A stretch of DNA of 64,000 nucleotides from Candidatus Handelsmanbacteria bacterium. Its GTDB lineage: Bacteria > Latescibacterota > UBA2968 > UBA8231. Numbering within the stretch: the first letter of the stretch is position 1; the number at the start of each line of letters is the position of its first letter. Location: the NCBI GenBank assembly GCA_016867395.1, contig VGJS01000006.1, positions 51,825 to 115,824 on the forward strand. Reading direction: 5' to 3'. Both the position numbers and the translations under genes were made by a program. Below the pieces are notes generated by a model, which saw nothing but the letters and a program-made list of their open reading frames with translations, searched no databases and had not been told where the DNA came from. Below, piece by piece: positions 9,191 to 16,659 of the stretch.

Positions 9191-10201
9191 TCACCCCAAT
9201 TCCAGGGGCAGCACCCAGGTGGGGGCTTTGCCTACGGGGTAGGTCTCGATGGGGCTCAGTTGGCCGCTGTCCTGATCGACGCGGTAGGCGGCTAACTTGC
9301 CGCTGGCCTGGCCGGCGGCGTACAGGTAGCGCCCTTGGGGGTCGAGGTTGAAGTCGCGGGGGGTCTGTTCGGTGGGCTGCTGGCCCAGGGAGTTGAGCCG
9401 GCCCGCAGCGTCGATGGCGTAGCAGGCGATGCTGTCGTGACCCCGGTTGGAGGCGTAGAGGAAGCGGCCAGAGGGGTGGATGCGGGTCTGGGCGCAGGTG
9501 TTCTCGCCGGCAAAACCCTCGGGCAGGGTGGAGAGGGTCTGGAAGGGCGAAAGGGTGCCCTGGAGGGTGTCGAAGTGATAGGCGGTGACGCTGGAGGCCT
9601 GCTCGTTGTCGAAGTAGACCACCGGCAGGCTCGGGTGGTAGACGTAGTGGCGCGGGCCGGTATTGGTCAGGGGTACCACCTTGAAGATCGGGTTGGGACT
9701 GAGGTACCCGGTCTGCTCGTCGAAGCGGAACTGCCAGATGGCGTTGGTCTGGGCCACATGGGGCAGGAAGGCCCAGCGGTTGGAGGGATCGGTAAAGATG
9801 GCGTGGGCGCAGGGGGCGGTGCTGATCCACATGGCCGGCTGCTCCACGGCCGCACCTTGAGCGTCGAGACGGTGGACAGAGGTGGCTCCGGCGCTGTAAT
9901 AGGCGGAAAGCAGGAAACGACCCCGCCGGTCCACGCTCAGGCAGCAGGGGTCGGAGAGCAGGGACACGCTGCCCAGATGCTCCAGACGGCCGCTGGCCGG
10001 GTCCACGGAAAAGCTGGCCAACTGACGGGAGGAACGCAGGCCGGCGTAGAGATGGCGGTTGTGGGGATCAACGGCCAGGGGGCCGGGCGCCCCGGTGAGG
10101 GGTACGCCCTCCTGAAAGCCGAGTTTGCCGGTTGCGGGGTCTAACTTGTAGATGGCGATCTTGTGCTCGCCGTTAAGGGCGAGGTAGAGATAGGTGGGCA
10201 T
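9191..10201 (-). CDS. Lactonase-family seven-bladed beta-propeller protein (copy 1)
   Basis: The 336-residue protein belongs to the 6-phosphogluconolactonase-like (YbhE/Lactonase) family. Repeated blades are visible: PLAVDPHNRHLYAGLRSSRQ, CLSVDRRGRFLLSAYY, GPRHYVYHPSLPVVYFDNEQ, RIHPSGRFLYASNRG and NLDPQGRYLYAAGQASGKLA. No signal peptide is seen, so it is likely cytoplasmic. The neighbouring gene at 10387 is a close paralogue in the same orientation, separated by an inverted-repeat element. The true substrate is unknown. Confidence 0.88.
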   Translation of the reverse strand: MPTYLYLALNGEHKIAIYKLDPATGKLGFQEGVPLTGAPGPLAVDPHNRHLYAGLRSSRQLASFSVDPASGRLEHLGSVSLLSDPCCLSVDRRGRFLLSAYYSAGATSVHRLDAQGAAVEQPAMWISTAPCAHAIFTDPSNRWAFLPHVAQTNAIWQFRFDEQTGYLSPNPIFKVVPLTNTGPRHYVYHPSLPVVYFDNEQASSVTAYHFDTLQGTLSPFQTLSTLPEGFAGENTCAQTRIHPSGRFLYASNRGHDSIACYAIDAAGRLNSLGQQPTEQTPRDFNLDPQGRYLYAAGQASGKLAAYRVDQDSGQLSPIETYPVGKAPTWVLPLELG

Positions 10202-10241
10202 TTGGTATTCCTGGTTTTAGTTGTTATGGCACATAGGCTTC

Positions 10242-10378
10242 GGGGAATGACCCGCTCCAACCTTTCCCCAGGCGCGGACTTTCAGCCCCGCTCACTCTGG
10301 CTCCGCTCTCCCTTCACCCATCCCGCGTCCTTCCCTGCCCATCCACTCCCCGGGAAAGGTTTCCGGGGTCATTTCCCC
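10242..10378. repeat. Intergenic inverted-repeat element, copy A
   Basis: A 137-bp element lies between the two lactonase genes. Its ends are imperfect inverted repeats: 10242-10269 and 10352-10378 pair over GGGGAA-TGACCC and AACCTTTCCC. The inner part carries AGGCGCGGACTT (10270-10281) and GCTCCGCTCTCCCTT. The same blocks recur near 23.1 kb and 55.3 kb, with a half copy at 63.7 kb. There is no coding potential. Function is unknown; it could be a MITE-like element or a structured RNA between cistrons. Confidence 0.6.
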
Positions 10379-10386
10379 TCAGCGTG

Positions 10387-11403
10387 TCATTGCCCTCCTA
10401 AGCTGACGGGCAGCACCCAGTAGGGATTGTTGCCCACGGTGTAGGTGTCCAGGAGCGAGAGCCGGCCGCTCTGGGGATCGACCTTGTACGCGGCCAGCCG
10501 GTCGCCGCCCTGGCCGGCGGCGTAGAGGAAGCGGCCGGCCGCGTCGGTGGCGAAGTGGGTGGGCACCTTCTCGGTGGGCTGCTGGCCTAGCGAGGTCATC
10601 TTCCCCTGGCTGTCCAGGGCAAAGCCGGCGAGGCTGTCGTGACCGCGGTTGGCCGCGTAGAGGAAACGGCCCGTGGGGTGGATGGCGATATGGGCGCAGG
10701 TGTTGTCTTTGGAGAACCCTTCGGGCAGGGTGGAGAGGGTTTGGAAGGGGCTGAGGGCGCCAGTACCCTTGTCGAGGTGGTAGGCGGTGACGCTGGAGCC
10801 CTGTTCGTTGTCGAAGTAAACTACCGGCAAGCTCGGGTGATAGGTGTAGTGGCGGGGGCCGGCGCCAGGCAGGGGCTTGACCTTGGACACCCGGTTGGGT
10901 GCTAGCCGGCCGGTTTTCTCGTCAAAGACGTACTGGAAGATGACATTGCTCTGGGCCACGTGCGGCACATAGGCGTAGCGGTTGGAGGGGTCGGTGAGGA
11001 TGGCGTGGGCGCAGCGGGCCGTGCTCAGCCACACCGCCGGCACCTCGTTCACCGAGCCGTCGGAGTTGAGGGGGTGCACGGCCGCCGCCCCCGCCGTGTA
11101 ATAGGCCGAGAGCAGGAAGCGGCCCGTCTGGTCCAGGCTCAGGTAGCAGGGGACGGCGCTGAGGGAGAGCAGGCCCAGGGGGCTGAGTTCGCCGCTTTCG
11201 GGGTCGATGGCAAAGCTGGCAATCTGAGAGGTGCCCAGAGCCGCGTACAGACAGCGCTGGGGGTGATCCACGGCCAGGGGGGCGGCCCCGCCGGGCAGGG
11301 TGGTGTCGCGCAGGAAAGACAATTTACCGGTGTCCGGGTCCTGGGCGTAGCAGGCGATCTTGGCGGCGCTGGGCAGGCTGACATACACGTAGTGTTTGCT
11401 CAT
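10387..11403 (-). CDS. Lactonase-family seven-bladed beta-propeller protein (copy 2)
   Basis: This 338-residue paralogue of the gene at 9191 has the same blade pattern: PLAVDHPQRCLYAALGTSQI, YLSLDQTGRFLLSAYYTAG, GPRHYTYHPSLPVVYFDNEQ and IHPTGRFLYAANRGHDSLAG. The ATG at 11403 (MSKHYVYVSLPSAAKI) is preferred, because residues upstream of it have no counterpart in copy 1. It begins 10 bases after the zinc-ribbon gene, so the two are probably co-transcribed. Two adjacent, diverged copies suggest related but distinct substrates. Confidence 0.88.
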   Translation of the reverse strand: MSKHYVYVSLPSAAKIACYAQDPDTGKLSFLRDTTLPGGAAPLAVDHPQRCLYAALGTSQIASFAIDPESGELSPLGLLSLSAVPCYLSLDQTGRFLLSAYYTAGAAAVHPLNSDGSVNEVPAVWLSTARCAHAILTDPSNRYAYVPHVAQSNVIFQYVFDEKTGRLAPNRVSKVKPLPGAGPRHYTYHPSLPVVYFDNEQGSSVTAYHLDKGTGALSPFQTLSTLPEGFSKDNTCAHIAIHPTGRFLYAANRGHDSLAGFALDSQGKMTSLGQQPTEKVPTHFATDAAGRFLYAAGQGGDRLAAYKVDPQSGRLSLLDTYTVGNNPYWVLPVSLGGQ

Positions 11404-11413
11404 GGTTCTTCTC

Positions 11414-11668
11414 TCACTTTCTCGACATGCCTTTGGTGTAGACCTTGCCCTGGATGATCTTGTGGGCAGGCCGGCCTTCGATGAGGGCGTGGCGGGCAAA
11501 CTCCTGCTGGCACTCCGGGCATTTCAGGTCACCGGCGGTGAGATCCTGGGCGATGCGCTCGGGCCGGCACTTGACCAGGCCCCCCCGGCCGCCCTTGTAA
11601 TAGCGGTAGAGCAGGGTGCGGCAGCGGGCGCAGTGGATAGAGATGGTGCGGATATCCTTGCGGGTCAT
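11414..11668 (-). CDS. Small zinc-ribbon protein, unknown function
   Basis: This 84-residue protein has two CxxC pairs (HCARC at residues 12-16 and KCPECQQ at 49-55) plus a further Cys at 34, as expected for a zinc ribbon. The rest is basic, with a positively charged tail (KVYTKGMSRK). No named family is recognised. It is the first gene of a minus-strand set with the lactonase paralogues. It could be a nucleic-acid-binding or metal-binding accessory protein; the sequence does not decide. Confidence 0.7.
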   Translation of the reverse strand: MTRKDIRTISIHCARCRTLLYRYYKGGRGGLVKCRPERIAQDLTAGDLKCPECQQEFARHALIEGRPAHKIIQGKVYTKGMSRK

Positions 11669-11730
11669 TCGGGGTTCTCGGAGGACCGGGTCGCGGCGAC
11701 TGCTGCTGAAACATGAGCCGGGGCCTGCCG

Positions 11731-11762
11731 GTTGTCAATACAGGGTGTGCCAGATTGACAAC
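11731..11762. promoter_or_regulatory. Perfect 9-bp inverted repeat upstream of mlaE (operator candidate)
   Basis: GTTGTCAAT (11731-11739) and ATTGACAAC (11754-11762) form a perfect inverted repeat with 14 bases between the arms. The right arm contains TTGACA, a consensus -35 box. The site lies between the divergent zinc-ribbon and mlaE genes. A repressor bound here could control mlaEFD and perhaps the opposite operon. This is inferred from symmetry and position only. Confidence 0.5.
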
Positions 11763-11788
11763 AAGGTGAAGCTGGTCCTATTTATAAT
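11755..11788 (+). promoter_or_regulatory. mlaE: Candidate promoter of mlaEFD
   Basis: TTGACA (11755-11760) lies upstream of two possible -10 boxes: TATTTA at 11779-11784 with an 18-base spacer, or TATAAT at 11783-11788 with a 22-base spacer. The first has the more usual spacing. Either would start transcription very close to the ATG at 11792, so translation may be leaderless or may begin at the ATG at 11804. Confidence 0.4.
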
Positions 11789-11791
11789 CTT

Positions 11792-12592
11792 ATGGTAGCG
11801 CGAATGGCAAAAAACGGGCTGCGCGGCCTGCTACGTGCCCTGGGGCGGGCGACGGGGTCGGTGGGCGGGCATACCGGGGGGATGGTGGTGTTGCTGTGGC
11901 GGATCGGCGAAGCGACGATGCGGGGCCGGGTCTCGCTGCGCGAGGTGGTGTCGCAGGCGTACTTTATCGGGGTGAAGAGCATCCCCCTGGTCTGCGTGAC
12001 CGGGCTCCTGTCGGGGCTGGTGACCTCGCAGCAGGGCGGGTACCAGTTCACCGGCTCGGTGCCCCTCTACGTGCTGGGCAGCGTGGTGACCTCCAGCGTC
12101 ATCCTCGAACTGGGCCCGGTAATGACCGCCTTTGTGCTCATCGGCCGGGTGGGAGCGCGGATCACCGCAGAGTTGGGGACGATGAAGGTCTCGGAGCAGA
12201 TCGACGCGCTCTATTCCCTGGGCCGCGATCCGGTGCCGGTGCTGGCCGCCCCCCGCCTGATCGCCGGCATCTTCTCCACGCCCCTGCTGGTGGGCATGGC
12301 CAACACCGTGGGGCTTTTCGCCGGCCTGGTGGCTGCGCGGGCCACCATGGGGCTGGGCCCGGAATCCTTTCTCTACGGGGCCCGGCTCTTTTGGCACAAC
12401 TGGGACCTGCTCTACTCGCTGAGCAAGGGGTTGGCCTTCGGCTTCATCATCCCCCTCATCTCCTGTCACATGGGCTTCCGCACCGGGGGGGGCGCCGAAG
12501 GGGTGGGGCGGGCCACCACCTCCTCGGTGGTCATCATGATCATCGCGGTGCTGGTCCTTGACGCGCTCTTTCCGCCCCTCTTTCTCAACTGA
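11792..12592 (+). CDS. mlaE: MlaE family ABC transporter permease
   Basis: MlaE is the inner-membrane permease of the Mla system that moves phospholipids between inner and outer membranes. The 266-residue protein has about five hydrophobic segments and the conserved block EQIDALYSLGRDPVPVLAAP, with ELGPVMTAFVLIGRVGARI and GFIIPLISCHMGF. Two starts are possible, ATG at 11792 or at 11804; the candidate promoter lies so close that the second may be used. mlaF follows after 7 bases and mlaD overlaps mlaF, forming a compact operon. Confidence 0.93.
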   Translation: MVARMAKNGLRGLLRALGRATGSVGGHTGGMVVLLWRIGEATMRGRVSLREVVSQAYFIGVKSIPLVCVTGLLSGLVTSQQGGYQFTGSVPLYVLGSVVTSSVILELGPVMTAFVLIGRVGARITAELGTMKVSEQIDALYSLGRDPVPVLAAPRLIAGIFSTPLLVGMANTVGLFAGLVAARATMGLGPESFLYGARLFWHNWDLLYSLSKGLAFGFIIPLISCHMGFRTGGGAEGVGRATTSSVVIMIIAVLVLDALFPPLFLN

Positions 12593-12599
12593 GGGACCC

Positions 12600-13367
12600 G
12601 TGATCGAGTACCGCGACATCCACAAGGCGTACGACGCGCCCGTCCTCTCCGGGGTGAGCCTCAGGGTGGATCCGGGGGAGTGCATCTCCATCGTCGGGCC
12701 TTCGGGCACCGGCAAAAGCGTGCTGCTCAAGACCACCAACGGCCTGCTCCGCCCCGACCAGGGCGATGTTTTTATTGAGGGGGAATCGGTGTTCGGCTCC
12801 GGGCGGCGCACCCTGGAGCGGATTCGCCGCAAGGTGGGGTACGTGTTCCAGTACGCGGCCCTCTTTGACTCGATGAGTGTCTACGAGAACGTCTGTCATG
12901 GCCTGCCCGAAGAAGAAGCGCGGCGGCGCTCCCCCGAGGTGCTGCGCCGGGTCTGCGAGGCCCTGGAGGACGTCAACCTGGAGCCGGCCCAAATCCTCAA
13001 CGACCTGCCGGCCAAGCTGTCGGGCGGGATGCGCAAGCGGGTGGGCCTGGCCCGGGCCATCGTCGGCCGGCCGCGCATCGTGCTCTACGACGAGCCGGTG
13101 ACGGGACTGGACCCGGTCAACAGCGCGGTGGTGAGCCTGTTAATCACCGAAATCCAGGAGCGCCTGAAGGTCACCTCGGTGGTGGTGACCCACGACATCG
13201 AACAGGCCCTGGGCATCTCCCAGCGCATCTCCCTCCTCGACCGGGGCAAGCTGCGTTTCGTGGGCACGCCCGGGGAATTTAGGGAGAGCCAGGACCCGGT
13301 GGTGCGGGCCTTTGCCAACCGCCAGGCCGCCGCCGACATGGCGGTCAAGATCATGGAGGAACCGTGA
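12600..13367 (+). CDS. mlaF: MlaF family ABC transporter ATPase
   Basis: This 255-residue ATPase powers the Mla lipid transporter. Walker A is GPSGTGKSVLLK, the signature is LSGGMRKRVGLARAI, Walker B is IVLYDEPVTGLDPV and the switch His lies in VVVTHDI. The frame is open upstream, but similarity starts at the GTG at 12600 (VIEYRDIHKAYDAPV), which is chosen. It overlaps mlaD by 4 bases (GTGA), so the two are translationally coupled. Confidence 0.94.
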   Translation: MIEYRDIHKAYDAPVLSGVSLRVDPGECISIVGPSGTGKSVLLKTTNGLLRPDQGDVFIEGESVFGSGRRTLERIRRKVGYVFQYAALFDSMSVYENVCHGLPEEEARRRSPEVLRRVCEALEDVNLEPAQILNDLPAKLSGGMRKRVGLARAIVGRPRIVLYDEPVTGLDPVNSAVVSLLITEIQERLKVTSVVVTHDIEQALGISQRISLLDRGKLRFVGTPGEFRESQDPVVRAFANRQAAADMAVKIMEEP

Positions 13368-14299
13368 GTCAGGAGAAACCCCTTCCGCTGCTGCCACCCT
13401 CGCGGGCCCGGGATCGCGAGCTGTGGGTGGGAATCTTTGTCATTTTCGGGGTAGTGGCGGTGCTGGTCTCGCTCTTCACCCTGACCGACGCGGCGCTCTT
13501 CCGCGGCCGCTACAAGGTCCAGACCGTCGTCGCCGACGCCGGCGGCATTCGCCGGGGCGATCCGGTGCAGATGCGCGGGGTGAATATCGGCCGGGTGATG
13601 ACCTTCAGGATCGTGCCCCAGGGGGTGGCCGTCACCCTGGAGATCGAGGGGGAGTACCCCATCCCCGCCGATTCGCAGGTGGAGTTGCGCTCCTCGGGGC
13701 TGATGGGGGGCATGGTGGCCAACGTGGTGCCCGGCACCTCGGCGCAGGACCTCGACTGGGGCGACACCCTGCCGGGCACCATCGGCAAGGGGATCTTCGA
13801 CCAGATTGACGAGTTGCAGGGCCACGCCGACCAGGCCCTGGTCCGCGTGCAGAACCTCCTCGACGAGCAGACCATCCAAAACGTCCACGAGGGGAGCCGG
13901 GACCTGCGCCAGTTGCTGGGGCAGCTCAACGAGACAGCCGCCCAGCAGCGCGGCGAACTGGCCGCCCTCACCGGCAGCCTGCGGCGTTCGGCCGAGGCCC
14001 TGGAGAAAGTCGTCTCCGGGCCCCGGCTCGACCGGGCCGCCCAGCGCATCGACGACCTCACCGAGCGGCTGGACAGCACGGCCGCGGCCCTCGACCGCTC
14101 CTCCCGCGCCGCCGAACGCATCCTGACCCGCATGGACCAGGGCGAGGGCACCCTGGGGAAGCTATCCCGCGACGAGGCACTCTACGACCGGGCTGCCGAG
14201 GCGGCGGCCAGTCTGAAGCAGGCGGCCGACGAGTTATCCGGCCTGGCCGCCGACGTTCGCGCCCAGCCCAAGAAGTACATCCACCTGAGCATCTTCTGA
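13364..14299 (+). CDS. mlaD: MlaD family MCE-domain substrate-binding protein
   Basis: This 311-residue protein is membrane-anchored by one N-terminal helix (ELWVGIFVIFGVVAVLVSLF). An MCE domain follows (TVVADAGGIRRGDPVQMRGV, ELRSSGLMGGMVANVVPG). A long helical C-terminus with heptad-like spacing (RIDDLTERLDSTAAALDRSS) probably forms a tube or bundle across the periplasm. It carries phospholipid between MlaE and the outer membrane side. The outer-membrane and periplasmic partners (MlaA, MlaC) are not in this window. Confidence 0.92.
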   Translation: MSQEKPLPLLPPSRARDRELWVGIFVIFGVVAVLVSLFTLTDAALFRGRYKVQTVVADAGGIRRGDPVQMRGVNIGRVMTFRIVPQGVAVTLEIEGEYPIPADSQVELRSSGLMGGMVANVVPGTSAQDLDWGDTLPGTIGKGIFDQIDELQGHADQALVRVQNLLDEQTIQNVHEGSRDLRQLLGQLNETAAQQRGELAALTGSLRRSAEALEKVVSGPRLDRAAQRIDDLTERLDSTAAALDRSSRAAERILTRMDQGEGTLGKLSRDEALYDRAAEAAASLKQAADELSGLAADVRAQPKKYIHLSIF

Positions 14300-14319
14300 C
14301 CCCCTTCCCAGGAGTCCCC

Positions 14320-14904
14320 ATGCGCGCCCGCCTGCCCCTGTTCCTGCTGGTGGCCGCCCTGCCGGCCTTCGCCTCCGGGGGATTGTCATTCCCGCTGGCG
14401 AGCGCCAGGTCCACGCCTACCTGGCCCGGACCCAGGGCGGGGAGGGCAAGGTGGCGGTGGGGCTCATCCACGAGATCTTCGGCCTGAGCGACTGGGTGCT
14501 CAGCGTGGTCGACCACCTGGTCGCCTCCGGGTACAGCGCCCAGGCCCCGGACCTGCTCTCGGGCTTGGGGCCGGGGGGCGGGGGCACCGAGAGCTTCGCC
14601 TCCTCTGACTCGGCCCGCCAGGGCATCTACCGGCTGAGCCTGCCCCCGGCCCGGGTCCGTGCGGATCTGCGCGCGGACCTTTGCCTTTGCCGCCGAGCGC
14701 CCCGGACTGGCCGCGGCCGGGATGGTGGCAGCCGAAAAGGGAAACGAGCCAGTGACCTACGAAGGGGCTGGCCACGGCTTTCTGCGCTCCGGCGAGGCGG
14801 CCGACGCTAGCCCCGCCGCTCGGCAGGCCCGGGCCGACGCCTGGAGCCGGTGGCTGGTCCTGCTGGCCGGGCGGAAAAAGCGGTCCCGCAAACCCCAGGA
14901 GTAA
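14320..14904 (+). pseudogene. Dienelactone hydrolase-like gene, frameshifted and internally deleted
   Basis: A signal-peptide-like start at 14320 (MRARLPLFLLVAALPAFASG) is followed after a frameshift near 14383 by VIPAGERQVHAYLAR and VAVGLIHEIFGLSDWVLSVV, the start of the dienelactone hydrolase alpha/beta fold. A second shift near 14660 leads to TFAFAAERPGLAAAG, then directly to EKGNEPVTYEGAGHGFLRSG. The segment with the nucleophile and acid residues is missing. Only the His-containing GHGF motif is left. The gene sits 20 bases after mlaD but cannot encode a working hydrolase. Confidence 0.78.
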
Positions 14905-14907
14905 CCC

Positions 14908-16065
14908 TTGGCCAAGTACCGCAGTGCCATCATTGCCTGTGGCACCATCGGCCGGGTCCACGCCCGGGGCTGGCTTGACGTGCCCGGCCAGCCCACCGAG
15001 CTGGCCGCCTGCGCCGACACCCACCCCGACGCCCGCCGCGAATTCGGGGATTTTTTCGGCATCCCCCCCGAGCACCGCTACGCCGATTACCGCGAGATGC
15101 TCGACAAGGAGCGGCCCAACTTCGTCGATGTATGCTCCTGGCACCGCCAGCACGCCGAGATGACCATCGCCGCAGCCGCCCCAAGGCCATCCTCTGCCAG
15201 AATCCCTTGGCCCTGAGCCTGGGCGAGGCCGACGAGATGATCCACCGCCTGCGAGCGCAACAACGACAAGCTGGTGATCGCCTTCCAGCGGCCCCACCAC
15301 GCCACTTGGTTGCAGGCCCGGGAGCTGATCCGCCAGGGCGCCATCGGCGAGGTGCAGCAGATCCAACTTGACGATGGAGGCAATATCCTCAACACCAACT
15401 CCCATAATATTCGCCTGGCTTTCTTCCTGATGGACGAAACCGAGCCGCTGTGGGTGATGGGCGCCGTGGAACGCACCACCGAGCAGTTGGAGCGCGGCAT
15501 CCCCTGCGAGGACGCCTGCTTGGGTCTGGTGGGCTGCGCCAATGCGGCCACCATCCTCATCCAGGGCAACCTGGTGCGCGGGCTGAGTCAGGGCTTCCGG
15601 GTCATCGGCACCCAGGGCATCATGGAACTGGACACCGGCCGGCCGCCCGACGAGCAGGTCCGCTTCGATGGCGACATGGCCCAGCCCGAGGGCTCCTCGG
15701 CCAAGTACAACGACGAGTACGGGGTGATGCGCTACTTCAATACCTCCACCAAGGGCTGGGTCGAGGTCGAAGCCCCCTGGCACGACTGCTGGGCCCACCA
15801 GTGCCAGGAGGCCATCGACTGGATCGAGGGCAAGGTGGACAGCCCCATCTCCTCCTATCACCACGGCCGCCGCGTCACCGAGATCATGATGGCCCTCTTC
15901 GAGTCGGCGCGCAAGAAGCAGCGCATCTGCCTACCGCTGAAGACCCGGATCAACCCGCTGCAGCTGATGGTGGAACAGGGCGAACTGCCCGTGGAATGGC
16001 CCGGCGCGTACGAGCGCCGCTCCCGGCTGGTGCGCGGCGAGCGGATGAGCTGGCACGACGACTGA
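14908..16065 (+). pseudogene. Gfo/Idh/MocA oxidoreductase with two frameshifts
   Basis: The first part (ATG 14908) reads YRSAIIACGTIGRVHARGW, with YADYREMLDKERPNFVDVCS. A one-base loss near 15180 moves the frame to KAILCQNPLALSLGEADEMI. A one-base gain near 15250 returns it to LVIAFQRPHHATWLQAREL and continues to the TGA at 16065. The second half is complete (GVMRYFNTSTKGWVEVE, TRINPLQLMVEQGELP, LVRGERMSW). It closely parallels the intact oxidoreductase at 40261-41445. The active-site EKP motif region lies within the shifted stretch, where it reads CQNP. Confidence 0.85.
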
Positions 16066-16080
16066 GATAGGGAGGGGATC

Positions 16081-16365
16081 ATGGCCCTGCTGCGCCATCT
16101 GGCCCTGCGCTGCCGCGACGTGGAGCGCTCGCGCCTGGAGGAGGCGGAGGAGTACATCCACTTTTTCGGGGTGCTGGTCGAGGACCTGGAGGCCACCTGG
16201 GGCCGGCTGCGAGCGCTATGGGCGCATATCGAGAAGACGGTCAAGGCGCGCGATCCTCTCGACGCCGCGGCCCCGCCCCGGATCGCCTTCAAGACCCTGG
16301 ACCCGGACGGCAACGTGATCGACGTCAGCGCGGACCGGGGGGAATGGCGCGGGGTGGCGGTCTAA
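16081..16365 (+). pseudogene. Glyoxalase/VOC-fold protein with internal deletion
   Basis: The frame is open (94 residues) but too short for the family. It opens with ALLRHLALRCRDVERSR, the first strand of a VOC domain, then jumps to LEEAEEYIHFFGVLVEDLEA, the second module. It ends AFKTLDPDGNVIDVSADRG. About 50 residues that would form most of the first beta-alpha-beta module, including metal-binding positions, are missing. The deletion kept the frame, so a protein may be made but is unlikely to fold as a VOC enzyme. Confidence 0.65.
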
Positions 16366-16386
16366 CAGGGATGGGTGCCGGGCAGC

Positions 16387-16420
16387 AAAAAAAAGCGGGC
16401 CTCGTTTTCCGGGGCCCGCT
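16387..16420 (-). terminator. Rho-independent terminator after tRNA-Glu
   Basis: On the minus strand, AGCGGGCC pairs with GGCCCGCT (16413-16420 and 16394-16401) around an 11-base loop and is followed by eight T residues. It lies 38 bases after the 3' end of the tRNA gene and is well placed to end its transcript. Confidence 0.8.
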
Positions 16421-16457
16421 CCTGTTTGGGGCGCAGCTAAATTGAAATTTGATTTTC

Positions 16458-16532
16458 TGGTGCTCCCACGGAGACTCGAACTCCGGTTACAGGATTGAAA
16501 ATCCTGGGTCCTAACCGCTGGACGATGGGAGC
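16458..16532 (-). tRNA. tRNA-Glu (anticodon UUC), CCA encoded
   Basis: The minus strand folds as a full cloverleaf. The acceptor GCTCCCA pairs with TGGGAGC. The anticodon stem CAGGA/TCCTG encloses the loop TTTTCAA with anticodon TTC. The T arm is CGGAG-TTCGAGT-CTCCG. The discriminator base is A and a genomic CCA occupies 16458-16460. It is the only RNA gene found in the window. Confidence 0.95.
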
Positions 16533-16554
16533 AGGCCGGTGAAGCGGAAGGGTA

Positions 16555-16583
16555 AAATTAGCGGTTGGACCCCATCTTCGCAA
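16555..16583 (-). promoter_or_regulatory. Candidate promoter of tRNA-Glu
   Basis: Minus-strand TTGCGA (16578-16583) and TAATTT (16555-16560) are separated by 17 bases, placing the transcription start about 15 bases before the mature tRNA. The boxes match a housekeeping sigma promoter moderately (4/6 and 3/6). Position supports the call more than sequence does. Confidence 0.4.
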
Positions 16584-16659
16584 GTCCGCCAACCGTGTCG
16601 CCGGAGCGCTTTTGCACATGATCATCCTCGCTCTCTGTATCTTGTGATCGAACCCGCAA

